In this document: piece by piece, positions 1 to 15,000 of the stretch
Layout of the letters: each line of letters starts with the position of its first letter
Numbering within the stretch: the stretch's first letter is position 1
NCBI GenBank assembly: GCA_030704615.1
Contig: CM060732.1
Coordinates: forward strand, 76,303,053 to 76,367,052
Direction: 5' to 3'
DNA length: 64,000 nucleotides
Source of the DNA: Takakia lepidozioides
Lineage: Eukaryota > Streptophyta > Takakiopsida > Takakiales > Takakiaceae
The notes under the pieces: generated by a model
What the model saw: the letters and a program-made list of their open reading frames with translations, nothing else
What the model was told of the DNA's origin: nothing
The model's database searches: none
Position numbers and translations under genes: made by a program

Positions 1-3000
1 ATTAATAAGCATATTAGCCACAAACAAATGCAAACATTTTATTAATATGAGACTTTGGGAAGATGATTCTAGAGAACGAACGTATCTCTATTGCATGAAC
101 TTCACCTGCAATATCAAGTACTCCTCCAGAGCCCGCCCAAGTGAATGAACAGCTTCGGAATACAGTGCTGCTGCGTCAGGACGAACCAACAAACGTGTGA
201 GCACCACATCCGTGAAAGTCTTCTCACACTCTGCAAGCTGTCCAGTGTCTGGTCCTGCTGTGGCTGCCTGAACTGCTTGCTGTGCGCTCGAGGAGTGACT
301 CTTCAGCTTCTCCAACACTACTTGCTCGTTTAGTAATAGACGCAGCTCCACCCATTGCCAATGGAAGGTAGCCGCCTGCAGCTCATCCAGCACCTGCGAC
401 AAATGCTCATCACAGATGAAACTCACTTTTGGGTTTCCAAACTCTTACAACAAATATGATTACCAACTCACTCTGCTTTTCCTTCAAACATTTCAGTACG
501 AACTTCAATTATTGACACAAGATCATAACTTCTAACTGAAACTTCCCCAAAATCAGAAATGGACCGTTGCACACTAAATGAGAGACAAATGGCTACGTCA
601 GACTGTAATGGTGACATTGGTATGAACAATACTCCAGGTACATAAAGAACAACCCACAAATCCTTGAGTCTCTCACTCCATAACAAGACCTTTAAGATCA
701 TATTGAACCCTACAATTGTTGGACTCAACTCCAACATGACAGCTGTAGGTTAACTCATTGCAATGGAATTTGGCTTAGGTTGGAATGCATCAAACAAAAG
801 TTGTTAGACATTTAAGTCTCTTGGACGACAAAGCTTCGTCTAAGAAACAAGGGTTACAACAAAAGTGACACGACGTGACCATAGTATGAGATCAGAGGAA
901 AAGAATCATATACTAAGCAGGACTATGGACACAATCAGGTCACACATACCTGCACGAGTTGTTCAACTTGGCCGGGTTCACTGGCACTCCGGGATCGACC
1001 TTGACTGCAAACTTCGTCATCCGGCATTTTGCGGTCCAAAAGAGCATGCAGAAAGAGACGAGCGCGCAATGGCACCATTGCCAAAGCCTTTGAATAAGCA
1101 TCTAAACCCTGCATGTCCAGCATAGCAGCATACTCACTCTCGCCAGCATCAGAGGACAGGAGGAGGTACAGGGCACGAGTGTCTCGTAAGCACACATCTC
1201 GCAACGGTTCATGGGCAACCATATCATTGACTGCTACAGTGACCGCTTGCACAACTGTGTCTTCACGGTTGCTGTTGTTAGTATAAACAGGCTGTTGCCT
1301 GCGCAAAGCAGCAGCAAAGATGGCATATGCAGCTGGAAACACTGTGGTGAGTGGCATGGAGCGCTGCATACGTGCAAGCGCCAGCACACTTGACTCCCCC
1401 AAAAGATCTGCAACAAGTCCCCCCAACACCGTTCGACAATCTCCAATCAACACACGGAACCAATAAATGTGTGCCTCTGCTACAGTATCTGCTTTAGCCC
1501 CCATGCCACCGGCTCGTGATGTGCCATTGGAAGTTGGACCCGCAGATTTCAAAAGCTGCAAGCTCTCCAGGCCTTCACGAACACGTAGTACAGATACCAT
1601 GCGCTCAAGGCTTGTAATTCCATTTACCACAACACTTGCCAACAATGCTGCCACTGCTGCAGCTGCAGTGGTTGCCTTTCCCAGGCCAGGCGACCCTCCC
1701 AAGTCACTTGATAAGCCAGAATTTTCTGGAGTTTCGGGAGAGAGATGGAATTGCGAGCGTGGTGCCCTACCAGGGGGATGCCCCACACCAGTCATAACAG
1801 TGGCAGCTGCTTCTGCACCTACTGCAACTTCCAATATACGGCATTGGCGGTCACCAAGTGCATCCTTCAACAACTGCAGACAGTACACATGCATCTGCAG
1901 CACCCGACGGCCACACCTGTGCCACAAAAGTATAGAATCCATCAGTAATAAATAGTGAAAGCTCATGGACAGACTCTGTCACATTGCTTGACTTTCACAG
2001 CATAGTTTAGGATGGAGACCTGCATTCAGCAACCACCAGCATGGTTCTTATATTACTTTCCTAGCAGCTGTGACGAGGTCTACAACATCCTTTTACAGCA
2101 GCCAATGGGCTGCAGAATGCTACTGGATAAACTGAAGGTTGGGGAAAAAATAAGATCCACACCTAATGGCAGAGATAGCACTGGCAGTCGTTGCCCCTGT
2201 ACTATTATAATTTAGAGCATCCAATACATGTACAACAGCTGCCCCTGCATTGCAAACAATGGCAGCGACAGCTGCACTAAGAATTCCTGAATCTGCTTGC
2301 GGTGCACCCCCTCCGTTCTGCCTGATGGCTTCCATAATCCCCCCAACCACCCGCAGGGCACTCTGGAAGCCATCCTCGACCCGATCAGCCCCGCCTTCCC
2401 TTGATGCACCTGATAAAGCCAGGTCACGTTCCTTACTCAACATGTTTAGCATGCCTTCATGCATACCCCGTTGCACAATGTCCTTCATGTTTGACCCAAC
2501 CCTTGCAAGACGCCCTGTGAGCCGGTGGGGGACAGGGTCATCACGATCATCCCCCACACCCCCTACTAGTCCGAATCCACCCTCACTGTCACCAGCTTTA
2601 AGAGCCTCCAATTCAGCACCCAGGCGCTGGTCACAAGAAGTTTTCCAACTCTTCTCCCACGATTGAACACTGGCCAGCCCCCCATACTTTCGCAACAGAT
2701 CCCGCACATAGCATAACAAGGCCGAGCACCCAGCCCTTCCTCCTGGAACAGCAGCCATTACATTTGCTGCTCGTCGCATTCCTGCAGATAAAGCTTGTGG
2801 AAGCAAATCCATTGCAGCCAGTACACCTTCATATCTGTACTCGATATAACACCAAGACTGCCAATGAATATCTCTTTAAGTTTCTTTCTTTCAGTGTCCC
2901 CCAAGCAAGGGATCACCAGCTGAGATTGACTGCTGGTTATCTTGCCTGAGTGTAATGAGTACCCTACGTAACTGCTGTCATTCACTCCAACAAAATCGGT

Positions 3001-6000
3001 ATTGCATGACACGTGACAGAAATCTGACACAGGGACCCTTAAAAAACTGCACAGTATGTAACTAGCTCTCATCCACCTCAAAATAGGTTTGATTGCCCCC
3101 GTACATCAGCCACCAAACCAAACTATACTCAGTTAGACAGACAAGACAGATTCTGGTGTTTTGCCTAGTCTGCTGGCATTCCAGATCAGAAAAATATTAC
3201 AAAAAAGTACAAATTGTCCAACATGTAAATGGGCTAACACTCGAAAGGAATGACCCCAACTATTGCCATATGACACTCTCCCGGTACTCAATAGCGACGT
3301 TACTACTGCCCCAAGCCACCTCAGTCCAAGCATTTTACTAGATGCAAGCAAGGGTACACGAGGAACAGGGTGCCACAGTGCCACTGACCTCCGAAGGCAT
3401 GACAAAATTGCTGCTTCCCCTACATCACAAGGGGAGCTGTCTTTGCTGAACGCCAGTGCATTAATGCCTCTGCCCAAATGACCCGGGGGTGTGGCTGGTG
3501 GAGTAGCAGCCATGGGCAACAGCCATAGCAAGAGCTGTACCAGCGAATGAAAATCATTACCAATATCCATCACAAACATGATCATAGCAAGCTGTTCTTC
3601 CCCCATCCGCCACTTAACCAAATTTCCAGTCTCAGGAGGATCAGGAGTGCCGCCATAAATAGTTCCTTGGTTAGCTAACAAGTTTGGGACAGCAATCCCC
3701 CCCTCAATTACCAGGTTGCGCACCAGGCTATCCATCCAGCTGCAAATCATGCGCTTCTCACTTACCCGTAGATGCTTCATAGCAGCTCCAATGGCACGCA
3801 GTTCATTCATGCTCTGTGCCTTGGTACTGTCCTTCACTTGGGGTACACCACCACTCTCAGACACTGGCCGATGGTGTGGGCAACTTACTTTAGCTTCACA
3901 TATCTGACTGGATGAGGGGCCCTGGCTGCCCTCTGTGCGAGTAGCAGCCAGCTGTGCTAAACTCTGAGTCTTACGCACGGTCTTTGGTCTCCCACGAGTT
4001 GTTTGTTTTGTGGGAGGTTTAGCTGGGGGTTCAACTTTGACCGCATCCACTACCTTCGGCCCCTTTTTCAACCACCAAGTTTCATCCTCGTCTCCAACAG
4101 CCACTCCAGGACCTTGTGCGACCCATCCTTTCCCTTCATTTGTCTTCAGCCGCTTACTTCTGCTACATTCCTCACAACCCGGAGTTGGATCTCTCTCCAC
4201 ATTATTACAAGAAGACACAGGCAGTCTCTTCAGGCCATTTGCACCTGGGGTTGCCATCATATCCAGAGAGTTTGTTGACACACTGACACAACCCTCAGGA
4301 AGCTGGAGACATGTGGCAATGAGTTGCTTCACTTCCACAGCCTTCCATTTTCTTCTCTTACTCTTGGATTTTCCTGAGGATATTCCCTCCTGGGTATTCT
4401 GGAGACCAGGGGATGGTTTTTGCTCTGATGCAGCCCCTGCCCGACTCTTAGCTCCCTCCTGTGGACCGGTTGACCGCCCATCCTGAGAATCACCCTTGGT
4501 TCGTCGGCAACCAAGGCTGTAAAGGACCAGGCGCCGCTCATTTCGGTAGAGTCGGGCAGCCTCAGACAGTGACTGATCACAATTGCTGATATCATCCATG
4601 GTCAATTGTAGGCGGGGGGGAAGATGCTGAAGTATGTGCCTGTGCCGAGCTGCCCGGCTAATGTCAGCAGAAGTGGCCTGCTGCTCCAACACCCCATTAC
4701 AAAGCAGCTGCCTCACATAAGAATCAGGTCGGAATAAACCCTCCCGTACCAGCTCTGACAGAAGTAACGGCAGCCTCTCTGAGACGTCCTCTCTCCAGAG
4801 CTCATGCTGATCAAGCCAGGCATATATCAAGTCATGCATTGCACCAGGGTTCTTGAGAAGCTCAAAACTTGAAGCACCTTTGCTGCGAGCATGCATGTCC
4901 ATCCCCTCCACAGATGTGCGCGCGCTCCTTTCTTTCCCTCTCCCCTTCTTGCTGCGCAATTGCAGTGGGACACTTGCACGAGCCCCAGAAAAGGAAGCAT
5001 CAAAATTGTCAGACGGTTTTGGCAAGGAGGCCTCCAAGCTACCTTTTTTCTCCTCCATTGCAGTCATCCTCATGCGGAGGACCGAAACTGCCATATATAC
5101 ACGTGACATGTCTCTAAATGCACTGAGTCTTCTTTCTGACTTACTTGCGATCCCCCTGCTGTCTCGGAAATCACAGACTGCCCATTCACACAAAAATCTG
5201 ACAGAGAAAAGCTCTGACGGATTCACCGTGCCCAAAATACTAGACACGGAACTGGAAAGGAAATCCGCATGCCAATCATCAGGCAAATGTTCACCGCTGC
5301 AAAAGTCCTCATCATACACGCACCGGTAAGCACCCATGATGTCTCCCCCAATCAGAGCTTTGTCTAATCCTTGCACCACTTTACCTTCATTATTCCGTAG
5401 AAGGACTGGGTTTACAGCTCTTGCAAGGGAGGTAGCACGTTTCTGTATTGAGTCGATCACATCTCTAATCACAAGCTCACGATGCAGCACCCTCTCATCC
5501 CTAGCTGATACCTTTGGTCCACCATCTTCCCTTGCGCTTTTGCTCTCTTGAAATGCAACATCTTCCACATGCCCATCAATACCCTCCAAAGTACCTTCCA
5601 AGAGAACAAGACCCTCCCCTCCAGGACAGACACACGGTGGAAGAGGAAAACAGTCTAATGCAACAAATGTGTCTGGGACTGAGACCAGCAGGTACCGCAA
5701 TAGCTCCACTAAAGATACTGCCAGAGTCCTATGACGTGATCGCTCCACGGGCTTGGGGAGGATGCCCAAAGGGCAAAGCTTTCGCAACCAGTGGAGACAT
5801 GTTTCAACAAGCCCCCGTACATGTGTTTGTGACAAGGATACACCATCAATCAGTTCCAACACAATCGGCAACAAGAGCTCTAGTGCCTCCGGAGTCTCCT
5901 TTTCCTGCCAAATGCCACACAGTATAGAGATATAAACCTGATCCTCTTTCAAACACTCCATCACTACCGGACTGACAAGACATCCTTAGTTGTTGGGGGT

Positions 6001-9000
6001 TCCCTTCTTCTTTCTTTCAAATGGTTTCCCTTGTATTATACTTTGTGCCATGGACCTCACAACCACCGAGGACATCATACACTCTCTCTATGTATCTCTC
6101 TCTCTCTCTCTCTCTTGGCCACAACGAGCTTATCAAGCACGGTGGCGATCCCATGATAGAGGCCCTAGTTCTCCTCTTTAACCTTATCTGGAAGACTGAA
6201 ATGATCCCCTTTCGCTGGCGACAGGGGGTCATTGTCAATCTATACAAGAAGGGTGACAGAGAAGAACCGGGGAACTACCGTGGCATCACCCTCCTCAATG
6301 CTGTTGGCAAGACATTCTGCAGAGTTATAAGTACTCGTCTCGAGGTTGATCTGGAGTCTAGAGGTTGTTTCCACGAAGGCCAAGCTGGCTTTCGGCGAAA
6401 CAGGGGCTGTGTGGATCATATCTTCACTCTAAGCCAGATTATCCAGGGAAGGAAAAAAGAAGGGAAACCCACTTATGTCTTTTTCCTGGATGTCAAAAAG
6501 GCTTATGACACAGTGTGGAGAGATGGCCTACGGTTCCGCCTCTGGTCTTGTGGGATCAAGGGAAAGATGTGGAGAGTTGTCCACAACTTGTATGCTCACA
6601 CCAAAAGCTGTGTCACTGTTAACGGACAGAAGTCCAACTTCTTTGACATAGACCAAGGTGTAGCTCAAGGATGTACTCTCTCCCCTCTGCTCTTCAATGT
6701 TTTCATCAATCAACTCCTCGAGGATGTGGAAAGTGAGGGATTTGGGTTAAGGGTGGGTGATACCACCATACCAGCCCTTATGTTTGCGGATGACTTCGCA
6801 GGCATAGGGGAGACTCCAACCAATCTCCAGGAGTTGATTGATTGCGCGATGAGATACTTTGATCTCTGGGGGCTAGAGGCTAATGTCAGCAAATGTGCAG
6901 TGGTAGCATTCAACGACAGAGGAGAGGGAGGAAGTGATCTTAAGTGGCAGTGGGGTAGCCAAGAGATCCCGGTCCTCCCTTCCTACACTTACCTGGGCGT
7001 TGAGTTCTCCTCCAATTGTAATTGGGATGCACATATCCGGAAAGTTGTTCAAACTGGCAAGGGCAAAGCTCTGGGGCTCACTAAAAATTTTCCACTGCAG
7101 AGGGGTCAACTCTGAGGTTAAGAAAACCATGCTTTGTCACGTTATTAGACCTGCCTTGGAGGACGGATCTGCTATATGGGTTGATAACTCCAACCAGGCT
7201 AAGTCTCTAGAATCCATTCAAGTGGGGGTGCTTAAGGAGTGTATGTCAGCATGGTCCAAAACAGCCAATGTGGCTGTTCGGGGTGAGTTTGGCATTCCGT
7301 CCTTAAGCTCCCGACGAGATGAATTCAAGGTCAGATGGTGGGGTCAGCTGCAACATATGCCCAACACCAGATATCCTAAATTAATCGACTCTATATCTTG
7401 GAAACAGGACCGCCCTGTCAAACAGGCTAAGTCCTGGCAGAAGAGAGTAGAAGAGATCCTCAAGGACCTGGACCTGGATCCGCAAGTCTTGACCCTGCTG
7501 GATAAATCTGACTTAGAGGCTGTAGTGTCCTCAGCCATGTCTGTTGCCATGAGATTGTCTGATGAAAATGAAGTTAGGCAGAAAACTTCCCTGAACTTGT
7601 TTCCAGTCTGTGACATGGGGGAGGACATCTTGGATGACCTCAAGGGTCTACCCACTCTCGGCACTAGACTGAAATTTAAACTGAGGGCAGGAAGCCTACC
7701 TTTGAACAGCAAACAGAAGCAGAGAGGAAAGGGATTGTCCGTTGTGTGGGCAATCTGAAGACAGTATTCATTTTCTGATACACTGTCCGGGGTTCTCTCA
7801 CCAAAGAGACGCTCATTTCAAATCTATTAAGGGAATTGTGCCTGTACCCCTGTTTACCAACTTTGAAAGTCTCGAGGCTGAGCCAAAAGCCCAGGCCCTC
7901 CTGAGGCCTAGTTTTTGGGCAAATCACACACAGCAGATTGATGCTTGTGTGAAGGGATTTCTAGAGGATATCTGGAAAACCCGGATTAATTCTTTATATG
8001 GAGGTAAGTCTTACTACCAACGTCAGCCCCTGACAGAGGTAGGTTCTGTCCCTTTTGTTCCCGCTCAAACTGGGCGCGGGGTCAATGGCCACAAGGCTAC
8101 GGCAAACAATGTCTTTATGAGTACAATCTCTCTCTCTCTAATAATTTTGAAAGCAGAACATATCTGTTTCTTATATTTCTCTTAGGAGAAATTTGATGTC
8201 TATTCTGGATATCCTTTCTTATGCCAAAGTGGAATTAGGGTTTTGTGCCTTCCACTATCTGCTACTATTACGGACATGGTCTGCGAAGACAGAACGGAGA
8301 ATGGTACTTCCGTGCAGGTTCCTAATGACCCAACATGACATTTGATGGCGAACTAATATTTGATATCTTGTGCTAGGCCCTGTAGCAGCAGCATACTGGA
8401 GTATATGTGTACACCTTCTACATGATCCGGTCAATGTACATTGCTCTTCTGGCTGGTCTACTGTAGCCGATGCCTTGTGTCAGAATTAGGAAACCTGAAA
8501 ATGAGAACAAGGTTAGTACCACCCACTTGACTGTTGATTAAGTTTAGTCAATGGCACGCCTTACTTCCAGCCACTTGACTCTAAGAAGTCGAATTAGTGG
8601 TAATGTTCTATCAGCTGCTAATATGAACTATATGAACAAGGGAAGCATGGCAGAAACAGTACTTCTGTCACAATCTTCTGACCGAGAGAGGCCTCTGGAA
8701 TTTCTTCTGTGGTACCAGTGGCATTGGCTCCAGCTTTGCTGAAGATTCCGTAGCCTCTTTCTACTCAAACGCATCACATGGTGGTGGCTAAGTGATCTAC
8801 TCCAGTGACTCCCTTGCATGGCTGTACCCAAGTGGGGTTTATGCTGTGATATTGGACATTATACTTACTGATTCATGTTGGAAAGCTATAGCATGCAAAT
8901 GGGCCTGCCATTCACCTCACAAATCCTCACTAACCCACATCATATGCTTGTGGTGTTTTTTGAGACAGGTGCAGGTGAGGGCCTCTCTTCATCTATGAGT

Positions 9001-12000
9001 TTTTGGGTTTGTGTCTGAAATCACGGAGCTGGATATGGTGTTGTCTTGCAGTTATGAGAAGGTTGCTTACTTGCAGTGAGCAGCTAATGTTATGGTGCTA
9101 CTACCTATGAGAGGACTTCAAGAAAGAATATCAGCGGATTGCCCTCTCCAGGGATCCAACCTGTACTCTGAGATTTTCCCAATCTGCTAGGTTAGTGATA
9201 TAGTGCATTGTAACGATGCATCACTATGAGGTATATTATCTTATCATGACCTCATTTCCAGGACCTAAGTTGTCCAAGTTCTGAGCTCTTTGATCAAGTT
9301 TCCTGCAAACCATCTGCGTGGTAAGGTTGCAATGACTTGATAGAGGTGTTGTTTGAATACAAAATGCAATACAATCATGCTTGACATAGCAGCTATTCGC
9401 ATTACACAGAGCTATCTCCTACTCTCCATCATGGAGCAGAATAACAGTTCATGGAAAACCATGAACCATTCTACCTATCACTGTGGTATCTAAGATGGGA
9501 GGGAAACCTGTATTTGATCATATAAAAGTACACCACCACCCACCCCGATCACCTCTGTAGATATGGAGTCAATGTTGAGTCTGGATCAAGAGGAAATGTT
9601 TTGAAGGCTGTATTGTCTATCAATTTCTGGGAATACACAGATCCTTTCTTGTCAAGACAAGACAAGACAAGCCTTATCTCTCTCTGGCAATCAAAGTCTT
9701 ATGAGTACATCTCTCTCTCTCTCTAAACCCTGGTGGGTGCAAACCCAACAAAAGGTTCATGGAGCGTTGGTTTCCAGCGGGGTCAATGGCCATAAGGCTA
9801 TTGCAAAGCCAACCTTCGCAGGGAACGGGATGAGTACACTCTCTCTCTCTCTCTATCTCTACGTACTAAATACTAAATACTAACCCTGCCCTTGGCACTA
9901 CACTGAAATTTAAACTCAAGGCGGAATCCTACTTTTGAACAAAAACAGACGCAGAGAGGAAGAGGAGATTGTAATTGCCGAGCGGGTAGCCTGACCTCAT
10001 TTTCTGATACACTGTCCTGGAAATTCTCACCAGTGAGTGACCCTCTTCAGGACCATCAAGACCATTGTCCTCGCACTTCTCTTCACCAACTTTGAGGCTG
10101 AGCCTAAAGCATTGGCACTGTTGGGGTCTAATTGCTGGGCAGCTCACACAGGCAAGTTGATGCTTGTGTGAAGGGCTTTCTAAAAGGTATCTCGAAACAC
10201 GAACTAAGGTCTCTATCAAGGTAAGTCGCACTACCGGAGTGAGCCCCTCACAACGGTAGTATCTGTTCCCTTTTGTTCCGCCCAAACTGGGCACAAGGTC
10301 TATGGCCACAAGGCTATGCAAACAAAGTCTTATCAGTACATTCTCTAAATACTAATTGTGTATACCAAGGTAAGTCCCACTACCGGAGTGAGCCCCTCAC
10401 AAAGGTAGTGTCTGCTCCCATTAATTCCACCAAGCTGGGCCGGGGGTCTATGGCCACAACACTACGGCAAACAACATGAGTACATTCTCTCTTTAAATAC
10501 ATCTCATTTCCAGATAATCCTCATATTTCCCAGGGTGATTCCTGAGAGCAGTTACTTATGCCAAAACGAGAGCTTCTTGTGTAGTTTTTGGGGTGCGGCC
10601 ATTAAACATGCCACTTTCTGATAGAATGGCTGGGGTATTCTCATGAGAGAGCGACCCTCTTCGTGACCATCACCCCTGCATCTCTCTTCACCAACTTTCA
10701 AAATCTCGAGCTGAACCTAAAGACCTGGCTAAGTTGGGGTCTAATTGCTGGGCAGCTCACACACAACAGATTGATGTTTGTGTGAAGGGATTTCTAGAGG
10801 AAATCTGGAAATGCCAAACCGATTGTGTCTCCCAAATGTAGGTCCCACTACTGGAGTGAGTCCCTCACAAAGGTAGTGTCTGTTCCCTCTTGTTCCACCC
10901 GAGCTAGGGTCTATGGCCACAAGGCTACCAGAAACGTCGTCTTATGAGTACATTATGTGGTCTGTATTCACGGGTATGGACATTCATATGCCTGCCGGTT
11001 TTCTTTCTGTCTCTATTCTCTTCAGTTCCTGCTACAGCCCTATTTCGTGTAACGAGGAATATGTGCTGAACTTCGTTGGTCCAACAACCTGCTAAAAGAA
11101 GGGCTAGTGTTGTTAATGCACCATCAAACAAACTAGTAGCCACGCATTCAGCATCACACTGCGTAATCACACTACCCGTACCACCTATATGGAATACCTG
11201 TAACTGAGATTATTAGCTATTTAAGTGCTACAGAAAGTTTAGCCAAAGCTTCTTATATTGAGCACCCCCATTCTGGGAAGTTGTACCACATACAATGAGC
11301 CCCTCTGCCCTGGATCAATGTGCTCCAGACATGCATAGGAAATCCTCCAATCAACCTACAAAGTAGTCAGACAGGACAGAAACCACAAATAACCTAGTAC
11401 CTGGAGTTGTTTGAGTGCCCAATCCACAATTTGAGCACGATGAAGCAGGCCCTCAGAATAATGCCATTGTGCCAGTCGTACCACGTAGCGCCACTTAGTG
11501 AGTACCTCAGGCTCTCCCTCTGCAGCTTCACCCCCTGCGGCAATGAGTTGTGGGCGTGAACGGGCTGCAACTGCAGGCTGGCACAGATCGTCAAGCAGCA
11601 ATTGTGCATACTCCAACACGTCTTTGGTCCACAACTCCACCCGCTTAGCCTGTGACTTATCAGGCCCTCCTGCTGACATACCGATTGACATGGGTCGTAC
11701 CTGGAAAGTGACCTCGAGGTAAGTAGCTCTCTTAAGGTAGGTAGCCTTGCTGGAAGCATATACAGCTAGTAAATCCTATTGTGGTCAAAAACACATGACA
11801 TGTCTAGAAAATCTTGGCAAGATTCTTCCCTGGTAGTCGACCTGAGACAGCTAAAGAGTACTCATAAGACGTCGTTTGCCGTAGCCTTGTGGCCATTGAC
11901 CCTGCGCTCAGTTTGAGCAGAACACAAAGGGACAGAAACGTCAGGGGCTGACACCGGAAGTATGACTTACCTTAGAACAGACAATTAATCTTAGTTTTCC

Positions 12001-15000
12001 AGATATCCGCTAGAAATCCCTTTACACAAGAATCAATCTGCTGTATGTGGTTTGCCCAATAACTAGGCCCCAAAAGGGCCTGGGCTTTTGGCTCAGCCTC
12101 GAGACTTTCCAACTTGGAAAACAGAGGTTCAGGCACAATTCCCTTGATGGATTTGAATCCCTCTCGCGAGTACTCAGGACAATGAATCAGAAAATGGATA
12201 TCGTCTTCAGGTTGCCCACACAACGGGCAATTGCAAACCCTCTTTCCTCTCTGCATTTGTTTGCTGTTCAAAGGTGGGCTTCCCACCCTGAGTTAAAATT
12301 TCAGTCTAGTGCCAAGGGTGGTTAAACCCTTGAGGTCATCAATGATATCCTCTCCCATGTCACAGAGTGGAAAACTGAGACAGCTAAAGAAACAAATTGG
12401 TTGTGCCCCATCTTCACCATAAAGCAACAACAGATGCCTCCTTGCCTGCATATGGGAGCCAGGCCTAGTACACCCTGAGCTTATAGTCAGGTTCAAGGAG
12501 AACCAAAAGAGACAGAAAATGTATTTATAACAGACCTGGTTGAGGTACATGATTTTGACAAACCAAGTTGCTCGTAGCAAAGGCACATCATGCTTGATGA
12601 GAGTCTCAAAGATGGTGCGCCGCCTGTAGCCATGTGGAACATGTTCTGCGAGAGATCGAAGCCTCTTCCGTTGCGACAAATCCTGCACTCACCAGAGATA
12701 GATCAGCTTGCCAGTCAGTTCAGGATTTTCTTGTGCGTTCCACTTGCACAGCTCAAGCATTTGTCTTTTGCTTGTTTTGTCTGCAAACCTTGGGTCTTTC
12801 AGGATGTGCATGTCCGTATGCAGAACGGAAGACATGAAGGCATTGTTCTGGGGGGGGGAGAGAGGAAGGCCAACAGTGGTTCAACTTCAAAGGAACATTT
12901 TTGGGAGTACTCACCTCAATCCACTTCTTCCGAAAGTCTTCACCGCATGTGCGTTGCTCAGGGAAGAGTCCGGACTTTGCTAACAAAGCCCCAGAGAGAG
13001 GCACCCCATATACTTGGCCTGCCTGGATTAGAATCAAAAGTTGTACAACACAAGGTGTGAGGTAAAACCGTCAAGATGGAATAAAGGTCACTCTCTCTCA
13101 CCCGCTTAAGCCACTACGACTGTTGCACTGTGGGTGGCCAACTATTGTACCATCCTTTGAATTCAGCCATCCTGGAAGTGGACACATTCACATTTACAAA
13201 TGCCCGGAAACTAAGTGGAGCCGGCAAGATCTAGAATGGCCGCACTCCACCAGTAGGTGTAACATTCATACCTCAGTCAATGGTATTCAAGGCAGAGAAA
13301 TCACTAGATAATAAGACTAAAAAACCACAATGACTAATAATTTCAGACACTACTTGTCAGCAGCTAACCTTGCGTTTTCGAATGAGAGCATTGTTGAGTG
13401 CCCGCAAACGCTTCCGAATAGCCTGAATATATAAAACCACACAAACCTCCTGCCATTAAGTCCTGTATTGCTACAACATGTCCTGATTGGAATTAAAATC
13501 ATGCATCTGCAATGGGCAATGTTAGTAGATGCAATTTGAGTACCACTGCAAAACACCAGTCACCCAATGACTGAATGGACAAAAGAAATGAACAGCACCT
13601 CCTTGTACCGAGTGACATTTGGCTTTGTCCACAATGTAGTGCTCAATGTATGAGTTAGGGTAGCCTCCCTCCCCTCCTACAAAAACCCAGATTACAACAC
13701 AAATTATCTTACACAGACGTTATGAGTCCATAGCATTTGTACTGCACATATTTAAGGTCTCTCTTTCTCTCACTACCATGAGGGAGTCAACTGTCTCTTC
13801 TATCTCACACTATACCATGTCTCTCTGTTATGACACAAATACACAAAGCGAACATTCTTACATTAACTTGACATGACAATGTTGCAAAAACAATGGGAAA
13901 AAGCTGTATAGAAGATAAGAAAATCCAGCTGTGGGTTTAGCTCCAGACATTGGAAGGCCAGGAAATCTTGCTCTATTCAAAGGCTAACCAGTAATAGATA
14001 GTCCGTGACACATAAGGGGAAGTGACACAAGTGAAAGTCGGCATTCCCGTTCCCAGCATAGGACTGGCAAATAATTAGTTCCTTATGAAAGGGGGTCATT
14101 CATTCTCAAAAAACACTCACCTACCATATCCTAGAGTTGTGTAAAACAAGACAGACCTAAGCTTTTCGAGTGCTGCTTGTTTTGGCTGGTACTTCACAAT
14201 TAGGTAGTATGGCTTCCATAATGTGGGTGTAGAGGAATTGTAAGTCACCACAGGAGGAAGCCTTTCAGGATAATGGAAATGGTAATTTGGGTCACATCCA
14301 TAGCAAGTGACGACAGCAGCGAAGCCTGCTGTTCCACTCTGGTCACTATTTGTCATTTTGAATTTAGGTGCCAAGTGAGCTGCGTTTCTTCCGTGAATCC
14401 TTTGACTGCAAATTGCAATTTGAACTTCCCTTGTAAAGCTAGGAGGTACACAGGCTCTCCTTGTGTGCGCCATTCTCTGGCAGCAAAAGTTTCCATGGCT
14501 CCATGCATCATTCAAGGTTCACAGACCTTTTCTTGTTTTACTGAAATCAAAATATAAACTTATGATAGAAGACAGATGAGTGACGGATTTCAAGCACTCA
14601 AGCCATTGTTTTCAGCCATTAGTTGACTGATGAATCAATTCGAATACAAAATTAGAGATATGGTAAACTGGCTCTACTTTTCACAGATTAATGGCGTGAA
14701 AACTGTAATGAAATAATGATCCAAAATGCATTACAACCAAGACATGTTTAAATTCCATACTTCCAGCATCAAAGTCAATTGATCTGAACATGTGGATGTG
14801 CAACTAAGTCTCCTACCCACAGGCACGGGCCCCAAACCATTAAAAACCCACACTAAAATCCACAAGTTTCCTAGGAAAACCTTAAAACAATAGCAGCTCC
14901 AGGACATACCTCAATGCCATCAATCACCTCCTTGTAGCCAATTTGACAAGATTCCCTATTTAGTATCTCTTCGGCACAGTTGGGGGTTGGGGGATAGAAG

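Larger units (their letters stand above)
5905..11400 (-). other. Intron 8 of MED12, 5.5 kb, packed with retroelement copies
   Basis: The intron lies between the WALKQLQ end of exon 8 and the EKETPEAL start of exon 9. It holds a 5'-truncated LINE copy (6122-8131), a SINE-like repeat (9722-9838) and three degraded LINE 3' ends (about 9885-10955), all on the plus strand and therefore antisense to MED12. From 8146 to about 9700 I see no gene and no clear repeat. The exons on both sides are intact. Confidence 0.8.

Noticed and set aside
468-737. Minus-strand 89-codon frame between the last two visible MED12 exons
   Set aside because: It is intronic; the conserved protein runs directly from the exon ending at 950 to the exon starting at 393.
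3133-3388. Continuation of the large MED12 frame beyond 3389
   Set aside because: An AG/GTCAGT donor at 3389 joins in phase to the exon at 2834 and restores the conserved LRRYEG reading; the extension is intron.
6021-6121. N-terminal extension of the RT frame in LINE copy A
   Set aside because: Similarity to the reference copy starts only at 6122; the upstream codons read through host DNA and a CT microsatellite.
8146-9700. Additional gene inside MED12 intron 8
   Set aside because: Only short open frames with no conserved peptide or consistent splice sites are visible.
14117-14515. Minus-strand 132-codon open frame inside MED12
   Set aside because: It lies in the intron between the exons ending at 14910 and starting at 13676, matches nothing in MED12, and skipping it keeps the conserved frame.
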